A DNA stretch of 45,028 nt, taken from assembly GCA_023662725.1 (NCBI GenBank), contig JAMPIL010000013.1, forward strand, positions 1 through 45,028. Reading direction: 5' to 3'. The stretch comes from Ruminococcus flavefaciens (GTDB lineage Bacteria; Bacillota; Clostridia; Oscillospirales; Ruminococcaceae). A program made the translations under genes and the position numbers. Below the pieces are notes generated by a model. That model did not search any database and was not told the DNA's origin. It saw only the letters and a list, made by a program, of their open reading frames with translations. Shown here piece after piece: positions 9,201 to 14,993 of this stretch. The number at the start of each line of letters is the position of its first letter. Positions within the stretch are counted from its first letter, which is position 1.

Positions 9201-10057
9201 AAAAACCAAACAGGAGTCTGGCTGTGCCAAACGAAAGTATGACCTCTCATTGCTATATTATTTTTTATACAGAAGTCCATAATGGCTGACGCATTATTAA
9301 GAGAAACTCCGATGTTTGTACCGCTGCACTGCGACTGAACAAGCGTAGCGTCTGGTTTCATTTCATTTTCACATTCGATACTGTTGAAGTCTTTTATCAT
9401 ATTTGCAGTTATTGCAGAGTTTCTTACAGTTCCACTATTGAGGATATTTCCAACTCTGAAATAATCTGCAAATTCATCTTTAAGACCTTTCTGCGAGCTT
9501 GCTGCATAAGCGGCGTTTCTGCTCTTTTCTGATGTAATTTTAACGGTATCAAAGGTGAAATCATTTGTACTGTCGGTAGTTATGGTCAGCATGAATTCAT
9601 AGCTGTTTTCAGGAGCTGTATATTCTGCTGAAAGTTCTGTCCACTTCCCTGCCCTTGATTTTTTTGAAACCAGTTTCTTTTCAGTTTTCTCTCCGGTATT
9701 TTCGTCAATGCAAAGAAGCGTCATATTGAATGTTTCATCTGTTTCACTGTAAACCTGAACGCTGTAATTATACTTAATTCCACCGCTAAGGTAGAATCCC
9801 TTTGATGAAGAAGCTCCGTCATCTTTGGATAAACGACCTGTAACTTTCATTCCTCTTGACGATTTGCAGCCTGCTCCGTTTTCGGCTATAAGCTGAACCG
9901 TATCGGAATTGCCGTGCCATCCATCATAGTTTGCCTCAAAACTATCGTAAACCACTTCAATTGCCGATACCGGCATAACCAGCTGCGGCATAACGGCAAA
10001 TGTACCTGTCATACAGGCTGCTGCGGTCATAACAGCATAAATTTTTTTCATTTTCAA
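6254..10057 (-). CDS. Cellulosomal bifunctional xylanase: CBM22-GH10-CBM22-dockerin-GH43-CBM6
   Basis: This very long secreted enzyme (1267 residues from the chosen start) has, in order: a signal peptide (to about 35), CBM22 (37-190), a GH10 endoxylanase (200-545) with acid/base Glu in DVANE (about 336) and nucleophile in VTELD (about 462), a second CBM22 (565-720), a dockerin (725-795; DTDFDGEITAFDM and DVDQSGKVEVNDI), a GH43 domain (about 825-1120; base Asp in GADPGVM, DPAVF and FEDSG motifs), and a CBM6-like C-terminus (1150-end). GH10 cuts the xylan backbone; the GH43 family contains arabinofuranosidases and xylosidases, and the exact activity is not shown. The start is TTG 10057, nine bases after GGGAG; ATG 10051 is the alternative. 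A reading from TTG 10066 abuts the SD and is unlikely. Confidence 0.93.
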   Translation of the reverse strand: MKMKKIYAVMTAAACMTGTFAVMPQLVMPVSAIEVVYDSFEANYDGWHGNSDTVQLIAENGAGCKSSRGMKVTGRLSKDDGASSSKGFYLSGGIKYNYSVQVYSETDETFNMTLLCIDENTGEKTEKKLVSKKSRAGKWTELSAEYTAPENSYEFMLTITTDSTNDFTFDTVKITSEKSRNAAYAASSQKGLKDEFADYFRVGNILNSGTVRNSAITANMIKDFNSIECENEMKPDATLVQSQCSGTNIGVSLNNASAIMDFCIKNNIAMRGHTFVWHSQTPVWFFKENFKADGNWVSSSVMDQRMESYIKNMFAAIKQQYPDLNLYAYDVANECISDDSNRTANFGGAREPGDNNTEGGKSGWVQVYGNNSFVEKAFTYARKYAPEGCDLYYNDYNEYWDHKRDTIYNMCKSLYEKGLLDGVGMQSHVPANATGFAGTDSYLAAMDKYLSIGCDVQVTELDISLESGKYSLQEQADKYKAIFQHAMECNKNPKSDGRVTLVAIWGPNDANSWLKAGSDALIYDSNNQPKIAYNTLTSMIPQSEWGDGSNYQGGEVKPIEPNEYGWFFNDGFEGDTCSWNGRGAAEIMTSGRTSYVGSEALLVQNRDASWNGASKALNPRAFVPGEEFSFSVNVMYFDGDDTDTFYLKLQYIDSDGETHYDTIAEGTAPKGEWLQLANKNYLIPADASDMQIYVETADSTNNFYIDEAIGAVGGTGILGAGQPSVRKLILGDTDFDGEITAFDMVIARRCLLGQIDDSLTKKAADVDQSGKVEVNDIVLLQQYILGMIKEFPVSEKVIDTAAMEAIFKNMNVAASYKKDGENNPLYTQRFGADPGVMEYNGRVYVYMTNDVVEYDSNSQITENTYGQVNKINCISSDDMVNWTDHGAIEVAGANGIAKWASLSWAPCAAHKTINGKEKFFLYFCNGGNGVCVLTADSPTGPWSDPLGHELVTRAVPNCGNIPWLFDPAVFVDDDGTGYLCFGGGVPDGQQAMPSTTRIVKLGTDMISLDGTPVTINAPYVFEDSGINKIGNKYYYTYCSNWNTGGNQYGLSSAGIQYMVADNPLGPYTYGGELFKNQGNFFPGMTGNNHHSIVSLNNQLYLFYHSRPVEKAMGIDGNYRSPQVDKITMNGTKINSVTGTMTGIVQLKPLDPYKKIEAETMSNQSKDISVSGLGNTTVKGTKGSWIKVSGAELNKGINNITIRAAASKGGVIKFCTGSPVGDVIGYSELEAGSSMIEITVPSVSSVSGKQDIYLVFSSDIELDYWYFS

Positions 10058-10106
10058 AAGAATCAACTCCCTGCAATAATTATTTGTATCATTATTCTTT
10101 GATTAT

Positions 10107-10204
10107 ATTATACATCATTCACATTTTATTCACAACCCACATTTTGCAGATTAAGTGTAAAAAATGCAGGTTTTATTGACTTTTTTATTAAATAATGATA
10201 TAAT
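10107..10204. promoter_or_regulatory. Divergent promoters and shared operator between the GH10 gene and its regulator
   Basis: The GH10 promoter (minus) is TTGTGA (10130-10135) and TATAAT (10107-10112), spacer 17. The regulator promoter (plus) is TTGACT (10176-10181) and TATAAT (10199-10204), spacer 17. Between the two -35 boxes lie direct repeats TGCAGATT (10145-10152) and TGCAGGTT (10165-10172), exactly 20 bp apart. This two-turn spacing is typical of AraC-family half-sites. ACAACCCA lies at 10132-10139. Confidence 0.7.
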
Positions 10205-10240
10205 TTATAATATAAATTATTTTTTAAGAGGAGTCCGAAA

Positions 10241-12448
10241 ATGCTAAACGGCAAATTATTTATAGGCATTATTACTGCAAGAGTTTCGGAATCAGAACAG
10301 CGTAAGCTTCTTGCCGGTATTTTGTCACAAGCTGAAAAATATAATATTCATGCCGCTGTATTCTCAAATATCTATAATTTTAACGAATATTATGCCGATG
10401 TTGAAGTCGAAAATAAAATATATGATTTAATAGAATCCGAACGTCTTGATGGTATCATTCTTGCTGCTGAGTCTATAATGAACCATGAACTGCAAACGTT
10501 TATATACAATAAGATTTGCAGCAGAAATATCCCCGTAGTAGTTACGGACGCCATTATAGATGAGTTTATTTGCGTTAATAATAATGTACGTTCAGACTTT
10601 CAGGATATAGCACGTCATCTTATTGACATCCATGAATTTAAAGATATCGATATTCTTACCGGATGTGAAAATCTCGAAACTTCTCACGAAAGAGTTGCCG
10701 GAGTTCGTGATGTTTTTGAAGAAAGAAACATACCTTTCAGTGAGAAAAATATTATTTACGGTGATTTCTGGAAAGATTCCGGCGAAAGGCTTGCTATGGA
10801 ATATATCAGCGGAAAAAGAAATCTTCCGCAGGCTATAATTTGTGCAAGCGACTATATGGCATACGGTCTTATTGATACCTTTTTTGAAAATGATATTGCA
10901 GTTCCGGATGATGTAACGGTTATAAGCTACGAATATGTTGGAGAACGTTTTAACCATTCTCCGATATTGACAACCTATCATCGCAACAGAGAAGCAGTTG
11001 GTGCAAAAGCTGTAAGTATTCTTTACAGTATGATAACAGGTTCGCCAGAAGAAGAAATATCTCTTAATGGCTGCATGATATATGGAAATACATGCTCTTG
11101 TAAGATCGACAGAGAGCATCTCAAAATAGAACTTAACAATGTGAGAAACGTCCAGTATTACACTAATCTGAATTTATGCGGAAATTTTGAACAGCAATTA
11201 ACTTCTTGCAGATCAATAAAAGATTATATAAAGGTTCTTCAGGATTTTTCTTACCTTATAAGAAACATAGCCGGAATTTATTTGTGTCTTTATGAAAACT
11301 GGTGCAGTTTGAATGAGAAAACCAATATTTATGTTAATACTAATGCTGAAATTATGACTTTCTACAGAATAATCAGTCCTGAATATTCCGATTCAAATCC
11401 ACACTTTTTTAAGCGTCATATGCTTTTTCCGGAGGAACTTTATGGAGCAGGCAATGATCTTTTCATTTATTTTATTCCTATATTTTCCGCTGGAATTGAG
11501 ATAGGTTACTTTATTTTTCAATATACAACTCCGGATACTTTCGATTCTATCTATATAGACTGGATACATGCCGCTGTGAATGCTCTTAATATGCTTAAAG
11601 TAAAAAATGATATCAATGTACTTTTAACATATAATAATCTCTCAGAATTTCATGATACCGCCACAGGTCTTTATAATCGCAGCGGACTTTTCCGTGAATT
11701 GAACAACGCCTTGAGCAACTCATCAAGTAACGACAAGATCTGTTTAGTTATGATAAAAACAAGTCTTTTTTTTGATGATAGCCGTATAGATGAAAAAAAG
11801 ACATCAGTAAAAATTGATATTGAAATTGCAGAATGTCTGAAAAAACTTACTGTTGATGCTGGTTCTTTCAGCGCTAAACTTTCGGATAAAACTTTCGTTT
11901 TAGCATCTATTGGCAATCTTTCGGATGATTTCTCTGATTTAACAGCAGATAGGATAACGATTCTAATATCTCACTCTCCTGCGTATAGCAAAGAACGTAA
12001 AATTGATACTATAGTATCTGCCGGAATAGTTGCTCTGGTCGAAAACTGTTCTCCGGAAGAGCTTTTATTATTGCTTTCTGCTGAAATAAATAAAAAGTCT
12101 GTTTTTATTTCCGATAAAAAAAATATTATAGGTTACAATAAATATATTTCAGTAAGAACAGCTATGTATAAAAATCCGGAAAAAGTATGGAATGCTCAGA
12201 ATATCTGCAAAGAATTCAGCCTTAGCTACGGTCATTTTCGTGCTGCATATAAAAATATTTTTGAAGTAAGCTTTCACAAAGATTTAATTCTCGCTAAAAT
12301 TGCTATGGCAAAATATTTGCTTATGACAACCTCTCTGAGCCTTTCTTCAATTGCTATGAAATGCGGATATGAAGACGACAAATATTTTCTGCGGCAGTTT
12401 CGTCAGATCACCGGAATAAGTCCAAATACATACAGAAAAATGATTTGA
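10241..12448 (+). CDS. XylR-like regulator: sugar-binding sensor, degenerate GGDEF, AraC HTH
   Basis: This 735-residue protein has no signal peptide and should be cytoplasmic. Residues 1-270 match the LacI-type periplasmic-binding fold (LFIGIIT start, LDGIILAAES, PQAIICASDYMAYGL, PDDVTVISYEY). A middle region (about 285-460) of unknown fold follows. Residues about 470-620 begin with TATGLYNRSGLFREL, the opening motif of GGDEF domains, but the signature position reads AKLSDKTFVLA, so cyclase activity is probably lost. The C-terminus (about 635-735) is a typical AraC double HTH (FSLSYGHFRAAYK, SLSSIAMKCGYEDDKYFLRQF). E. coli XylR has the same sensor-plus-AraC logic. The SD is AGAGGAG, seven bases from ATG. 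Being divergent from a xylanase, it probably senses xylan-derived sugars. Confidence 0.85.
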   Translation: MLNGKLFIGIITARVSESEQRKLLAGILSQAEKYNIHAAVFSNIYNFNEYYADVEVENKIYDLIESERLDGIILAAESIMNHELQTFIYNKICSRNIPVVVTDAIIDEFICVNNNVRSDFQDIARHLIDIHEFKDIDILTGCENLETSHERVAGVRDVFEERNIPFSEKNIIYGDFWKDSGERLAMEYISGKRNLPQAIICASDYMAYGLIDTFFENDIAVPDDVTVISYEYVGERFNHSPILTTYHRNREAVGAKAVSILYSMITGSPEEEISLNGCMIYGNTCSCKIDREHLKIELNNVRNVQYYTNLNLCGNFEQQLTSCRSIKDYIKVLQDFSYLIRNIAGIYLCLYENWCSLNEKTNIYVNTNAEIMTFYRIISPEYSDSNPHFFKRHMLFPEELYGAGNDLFIYFIPIFSAGIEIGYFIFQYTTPDTFDSIYIDWIHAAVNALNMLKVKNDINVLLTYNNLSEFHDTATGLYNRSGLFRELNNALSNSSSNDKICLVMIKTSLFFDDSRIDEKKTSVKIDIEIAECLKKLTVDAGSFSAKLSDKTFVLASIGNLSDDFSDLTADRITILISHSPAYSKERKIDTIVSAGIVALVENCSPEELLLLLSAEINKKSVFISDKKNIIGYNKYISVRTAMYKNPEKVWNAQNICKEFSLSYGHFRAAYKNIFEVSFHKDLILAKIAMAKYLLMTTSLSLSSIAMKCGYEDDKYFLRQFRQITGISPNTYRKMI

Positions 12449-12468
12449 ATTTTATATTCATTATATAA

Positions 12469-12523
12469 GCCAAGCCTTTCAAAAAAGTTGAGTGAGGACT
12501 TGGCTTTTTTTGAAAGGCTTGGC
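12469..12523. terminator. Terminator region with two mutually exclusive hairpins
   Basis: GCCAAGCCTTTCAAAAAA (12469-12486) pairs perfectly with 12506-12523. The same left GCCAAG can instead pair with CTTGGC at 12499-12504, followed by seven T residues. It follows the XylR-like gene and faces the end of the minus-strand DUF1893-like gene. Confidence 0.65.
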
Positions 12524-12543
12524 AGATTTATTTCGTATTTATT

Positions 12544-12966
12544 TCATGACTTTTGCATTTTATTTAGTCTGCTTCGAATTGCAGTAAGAGCTTTATCCGG
12601 TAAAGTTATTCCTGATACTGCTGTTTCGATTGGACAAAATCCTGTATTTTCACGATTACGTATCGCTTCAGTCAAGATATCATAAGTAATTGGAATCTGA
12701 TACCGATTCAAAGTTTCAAGCGCACTTTTGCTGATAACATTAGCGTGAAGTTCTTTTACCTCAAGCAGTATGTACAGAAATGCTGCTCCGTTTCCAACTA
12801 CCTTATCCGCAGCAGAATATTCTTTCAGATTTTTCCCCTCATCAAGCCATTCAATCAGCGGAGAAACACCACGTTTCTTACTTATAAGAGTTTCTTCATT
12901 GCTGCAGCACACACAAGTGGATTCGGAACTTTTAAGCAGTTCTTTTGCTCTTTCAAGATTATTCAT
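12544..12966 (-). CDS. DUF1893-like protein
   Basis: The 140-residue protein begins MNNLERAKELLKSSESTCVC and contains SKKRGVSPLIEWLDEGKNL and a VVGNGAAFLYILLEVKELHA segment. This arrangement (TCV-C near the N-terminus, KRGVxPLLxWLDxG, then a glycine-containing helix) matches my memory of the DUF1893 family, whose structure resembles deaminase-like folds and whose function is unknown. Two cysteines (CVCCSNEE) and one in NTGFCPIETAV could bind a metal; this is inference. ATG 12966 follows GGGGGAG by six bases. The gene lies 72 bases after the MerR-type gene in the same direction, so the two may form an operon under the MerR promoter. Confidence 0.65.
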   Translation of the reverse strand: MNNLERAKELLKSSESTCVCCSNEETLISKKRGVSPLIEWLDEGKNLKEYSAADKVVGNGAAFLYILLEVKELHANVISKSALETLNRYQIPITYDILTEAIRNRENTGFCPIETAVSGITLPDKALTAIRSRLNKMQKS

Positions 12967-13038
12967 AACTATCTCCCCCTCATTTTATTTCTTTGCAGAT
13001 TTATGCTTTACTCATACAGTATTTAAAATAATTTTAAA

Positions 13039-13422
13039 CTATATTTCATCTGTCCATATAAGTTTTCCGGTTTTCACAGCGATTTCATAACGTGAAATTT
13101 TATAATTAAGACGTTCCAGTGTAGTATCAATTTTATTTTTCTGCTCCAAGAGCAATTCTTTTTGATCTGTTAGGAGCTGAAGTCTTGCGGCGAGCGTTGA
13201 ATCACCTTCTTGAACCAGTCTGACGTACTCTATCATTGCCTCTACCGGAAGTCCGGCACTACGCATACATTTTGCAAGCTCGACCCAATTTATATCTTCC
13301 TCCTGATAGTCACGAATACCGCCCGCTGTACGAGTTACAGGCGGTATCATGCCTACACGCTCATAATATCGAAGAGTATCCTGTGAAATATCATACTTTT
13401 CACTTACTTCTTTGATTGTCAA
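13039..13422 (-). CDS. MerR family transcriptional regulator
   Basis: The protein has an N-terminal winged HTH (TIKEVSEKYDISQDTLRYYE, then RVGMIPPVTRTAGGIRDYQE), a conserved LAKCMRSAGLPVEAMIEYVR segment and a C-terminal dimerising coiled coil (about 80-120, rich in Gln, Lys and Leu). It has no cysteine cluster of the metal-sensing type, and it resembles stress- or aldehyde-responsive members of the family. The start is TTG 13422, giving 127 residues, because GGAGG lies eight bases upstream; a GTG at 13437 is in frame but overlaps the SD. Its promoter has the 19-bp spacer with a palindrome that MerR proteins twist, so autoregulation is likely. Confidence 0.9.
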   Translation of the reverse strand: MTIKEVSEKYDISQDTLRYYERVGMIPPVTRTAGGIRDYQEEDINWVELAKCMRSAGLPVEAMIEYVRLVQEGDSTLAARLQLLTDQKELLLEQKNKIDTTLERLNYKISRYEIAVKTGKLIWTDEI

Positions 13423-13455
13423 TGTATCTACCTCCACTCATATATTTATGTAATT

Positions 13456-13486
13456 ATTATAATACTTAGAGTTGGCTCTAAGTCAA
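13456..13486 (-). promoter_or_regulatory. MerR-type promoter with 19-bp spacer and operator palindrome
   Basis: On the minus strand TTGACT (13481-13486) and TATAAT (13456-13461) are 19 bases apart. The spacer holds the palindrome ACTTAGAG-TTGG-CTCTAAGT at 13464-13483. An over-long spacer with a centred palindrome is the hallmark of MerR-controlled promoters. Confidence 0.8.
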
Positions 13487-13579
13487 GAGTATTTTATATT
13501 TTCTACTTTGTGCATAAAACAACGTTGCGTTTTGTGTGAAAGTCGCTGAAATTTATTCAAATAATTTTCCAGGGATTTA

Positions 13580-13614
13580 AAAAGGAGTACAACTTGAAAA
13601 GCTGTACTCCTTTT
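13580..13614 (-). terminator. Terminator of the hsp20 gene
   Basis: AAAAGGAGTACA (13580-13591) pairs exactly with TGTACTCCTTTT (13603-13614), directly after the hsp20 stop codon on the minus strand. Confidence 0.75.
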
Positions 13615-13616
13615 GA

Positions 13617-14036
13617 TTATTTTATTTCAATTCTTTTAGTCTGCGGCTGTTCCTTTTCCTTTTTTGGCAATGACAATTTTAGTATTCCGTTCGTATATTC
13701 AGCCCCAATGGAGTTTTCATCAATATTTGAAATATCAAAGCTTCTGCAATATGAGCTGTAATTTCTTTCTTTTCTGATATATTCTCCATTGTTGTTTTTT
13801 TCATTATTTTCAGCTTTATGCTCTGCGCACAAAGTAAGCGTATTTCCGCTGATATCTATTTTTATATCATCTTTATCCAATCCGGGCATCTCACATTCAA
13901 GCAGATATTTATCTCCCTCATCCCTGATGTCGGTGCGGCAATGACTTACAGTTCCAAAACCTTTGAAAAAATCCTTTTCAAAATCTCTGAACGGATTCCA
14001 TATATCGTTTCTTTCAAACGGCATTAATCCAAACAT
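13617..14036 (-). CDS. Hsp20 / alpha-crystallin small heat-shock protein
   Basis: This 139-residue protein has the usual layout of bacterial small heat-shock proteins: a short N-terminal arm (FGLMPFERNDIWNPFRDFEK), an alpha-crystallin domain (about 35-130; CEMPGLDKDDIKIDISGNTL and EYTNGILKLSLPKKE) and a C-terminal tail with the I-x-I motif IEI. Such proteins form oligomers that hold unfolding proteins for refolding by DnaK. The start has GAGGAG about seven bases upstream. It is a single-gene unit with its own terminator. I looked for a CIRCE or CtsR-type operator upstream and saw none that convinced me. Confidence 0.93.
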   Translation of the reverse strand: MFGLMPFERNDIWNPFRDFEKDFFKGFGTVSHCRTDIRDEGDKYLLECEMPGLDKDDIKIDISGNTLTLCAEHKAENNEKNNNGEYIRKERNYSSYCRSFDISNIDENSIGAEYTNGILKLSLPKKEKEQPQTKRIEIK

Positions 14037-14192
14037 AAAAATCCTCCTCAGGCGTACTTAAAAAACTAAATTTATTTGAAATGTGAAAAATTGATACGCC
14101 ATAATATAAGTCTTTCCGGAAATCATAAATAAATCCCTCGTGAACACACTATAAAAGATTTCCTGTTATATATTATGCAGTAAACTTAAAAA

Positions 14193-14218
14193 ACGGAGCA
14201 CATATTACTGCACTCCGT
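14193..14218 (-). terminator. Terminator hairpin after the ferritin-like gene
   Basis: ACGGAG (14193-14198) pairs with CTCCGT (14213-14218); on the minus strand the stem is followed by T-rich sequence. Confidence 0.5.
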
Positions 14219-14223
14219 AAAAA

Positions 14224-14658
14224 TTAAAGAAACTGCCGTATATCAAAAGCAAGTTTTTCCTCAATACTTATAAGCTTTTTTGATATATTTTTTGATTTTT
14301 CATCAGCTGCCTTATACTGATTCATATAACGTGACAGCGATTTTATTCCCATATTACATCCGTCCGTAATGAAAGCTGCTACTGCGTTATCCGATGATTC
14401 AACTGCAAGCTTGACGTTTGTCTTAATCCACTCCATGCCCTTTGCCATAACCGGAGGCTCTTTTCCGTCATCATGGTAGCGATCAAGGAGATTCTGCATA
14501 TCATGTTTAATTTTGATATGTTCTTTTGCACTGTTATCAAGAATCCCTTTCAGTTCGGAGTTTTTTACATATTTCATAGAATCGTCGAGCGACGATATTC
14601 CCATCTTGATTCCTGCATCACATTCCCTTAAAAGCTTAATTGTATCCTGTTCTATCAT
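14224..14658 (-). CDS. Ferritin-like four-helix small protein (DUF2383-like)
   Basis: The protein is almost wholly helical: TIKLLRECDAGIKMGISSLD, KGILDNSAKEHIKIKHDMQN and KTNVKLAVESSDNAVAAFIT, with EHIKIKH and the conserved ITDGCNMGIKSLSRYMNQY. It resembles a ferritin-like family (DUF2383 or a relative) common in Clostridia, often annotated as ferritin-like domain protein; no function is established. Glu and His positions in helix 2 (KEHIKIKHD) could bind a metal. The start is ATG 14658, eight bases after AAAGGA; a TTG two codons earlier is too close to the SD. It is monocistronic. Confidence 0.6.
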   Translation of the reverse strand: MIEQDTIKLLRECDAGIKMGISSLDDSMKYVKNSELKGILDNSAKEHIKIKHDMQNLLDRYHDDGKEPPVMAKGMEWIKTNVKLAVESSDNAVAAFITDGCNMGIKSLSRYMNQYKAADEKSKNISKKLISIEEKLAFDIRQFL

Positions 14659-14797
14659 AATCAATATCCTTTCAGTTATGAAGTGTTAGTTTTGTACAAT
14701 AGTACTGTTGTATGCACTTTTATATTTCTTATTATGTTCGTTTTATAATAAAAAATACCGGAATGTTACATAAATTTGAACCGGCGGCTCGGCTTTG

Positions 14798-14851
14798 TTC
14801 ACGAAATATTTACAATTTTTCCCGCACATCTGCCGTCCATTTTGCGTTAAA
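14798..14851 (+). promoter_or_regulatory. ECF-sigma-type promoter of the serpin gene
   Basis: CCGCACAT (14822-14829) and CGTTAAA (14845-14851) are 15 bases apart, with upstream matches TTCAC (14798-14802) and ATTTACA. The identical pattern at identical spacing precedes the sigma-factor gene at 17351-17404. A CGT-containing -10 is typical of ECF promoters. Confidence 0.65.
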
Positions 14852-14878
14852 CTTTATGAACACACAAAACCGCTTTCA

Positions 14879-14968
14879 GAATCTGCCTTTAAAAGATATC
14901 CTGTTCTCCATTTGCATAAAATGAAATCTGGCTGTGAATTTTCTCCTTCTGCTTTTGAAGGCAGATTC
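14879..14968 (+). promoter_or_regulatory. Long-range inverted repeat in the serpin mRNA leader
   Basis: GAATCTGCCTTTAAAAG (14879-14895) pairs with CTTTTGAAGGCAGATTC (14952-14968), with 16 Watson-Crick pairs and one G-U pair over 17 positions. The 56-base loop is pyrimidine-rich and includes CCTGTTCTCC, which could pair with the AGGAGG at 14981-14986. The leader from the proposed promoter to the ATG is about 135 bases. Confidence 0.5.
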
Positions 14969-14993
14969 TCATAAATTTTCAGGAGGTATTTAT

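Noticed and set aside
14921-14974. 17-codon leader peptide reading before the serpin gene
   Set aside because: It has no SD site and no run of regulatory codons; the stem-forming arms explain the sequence better.
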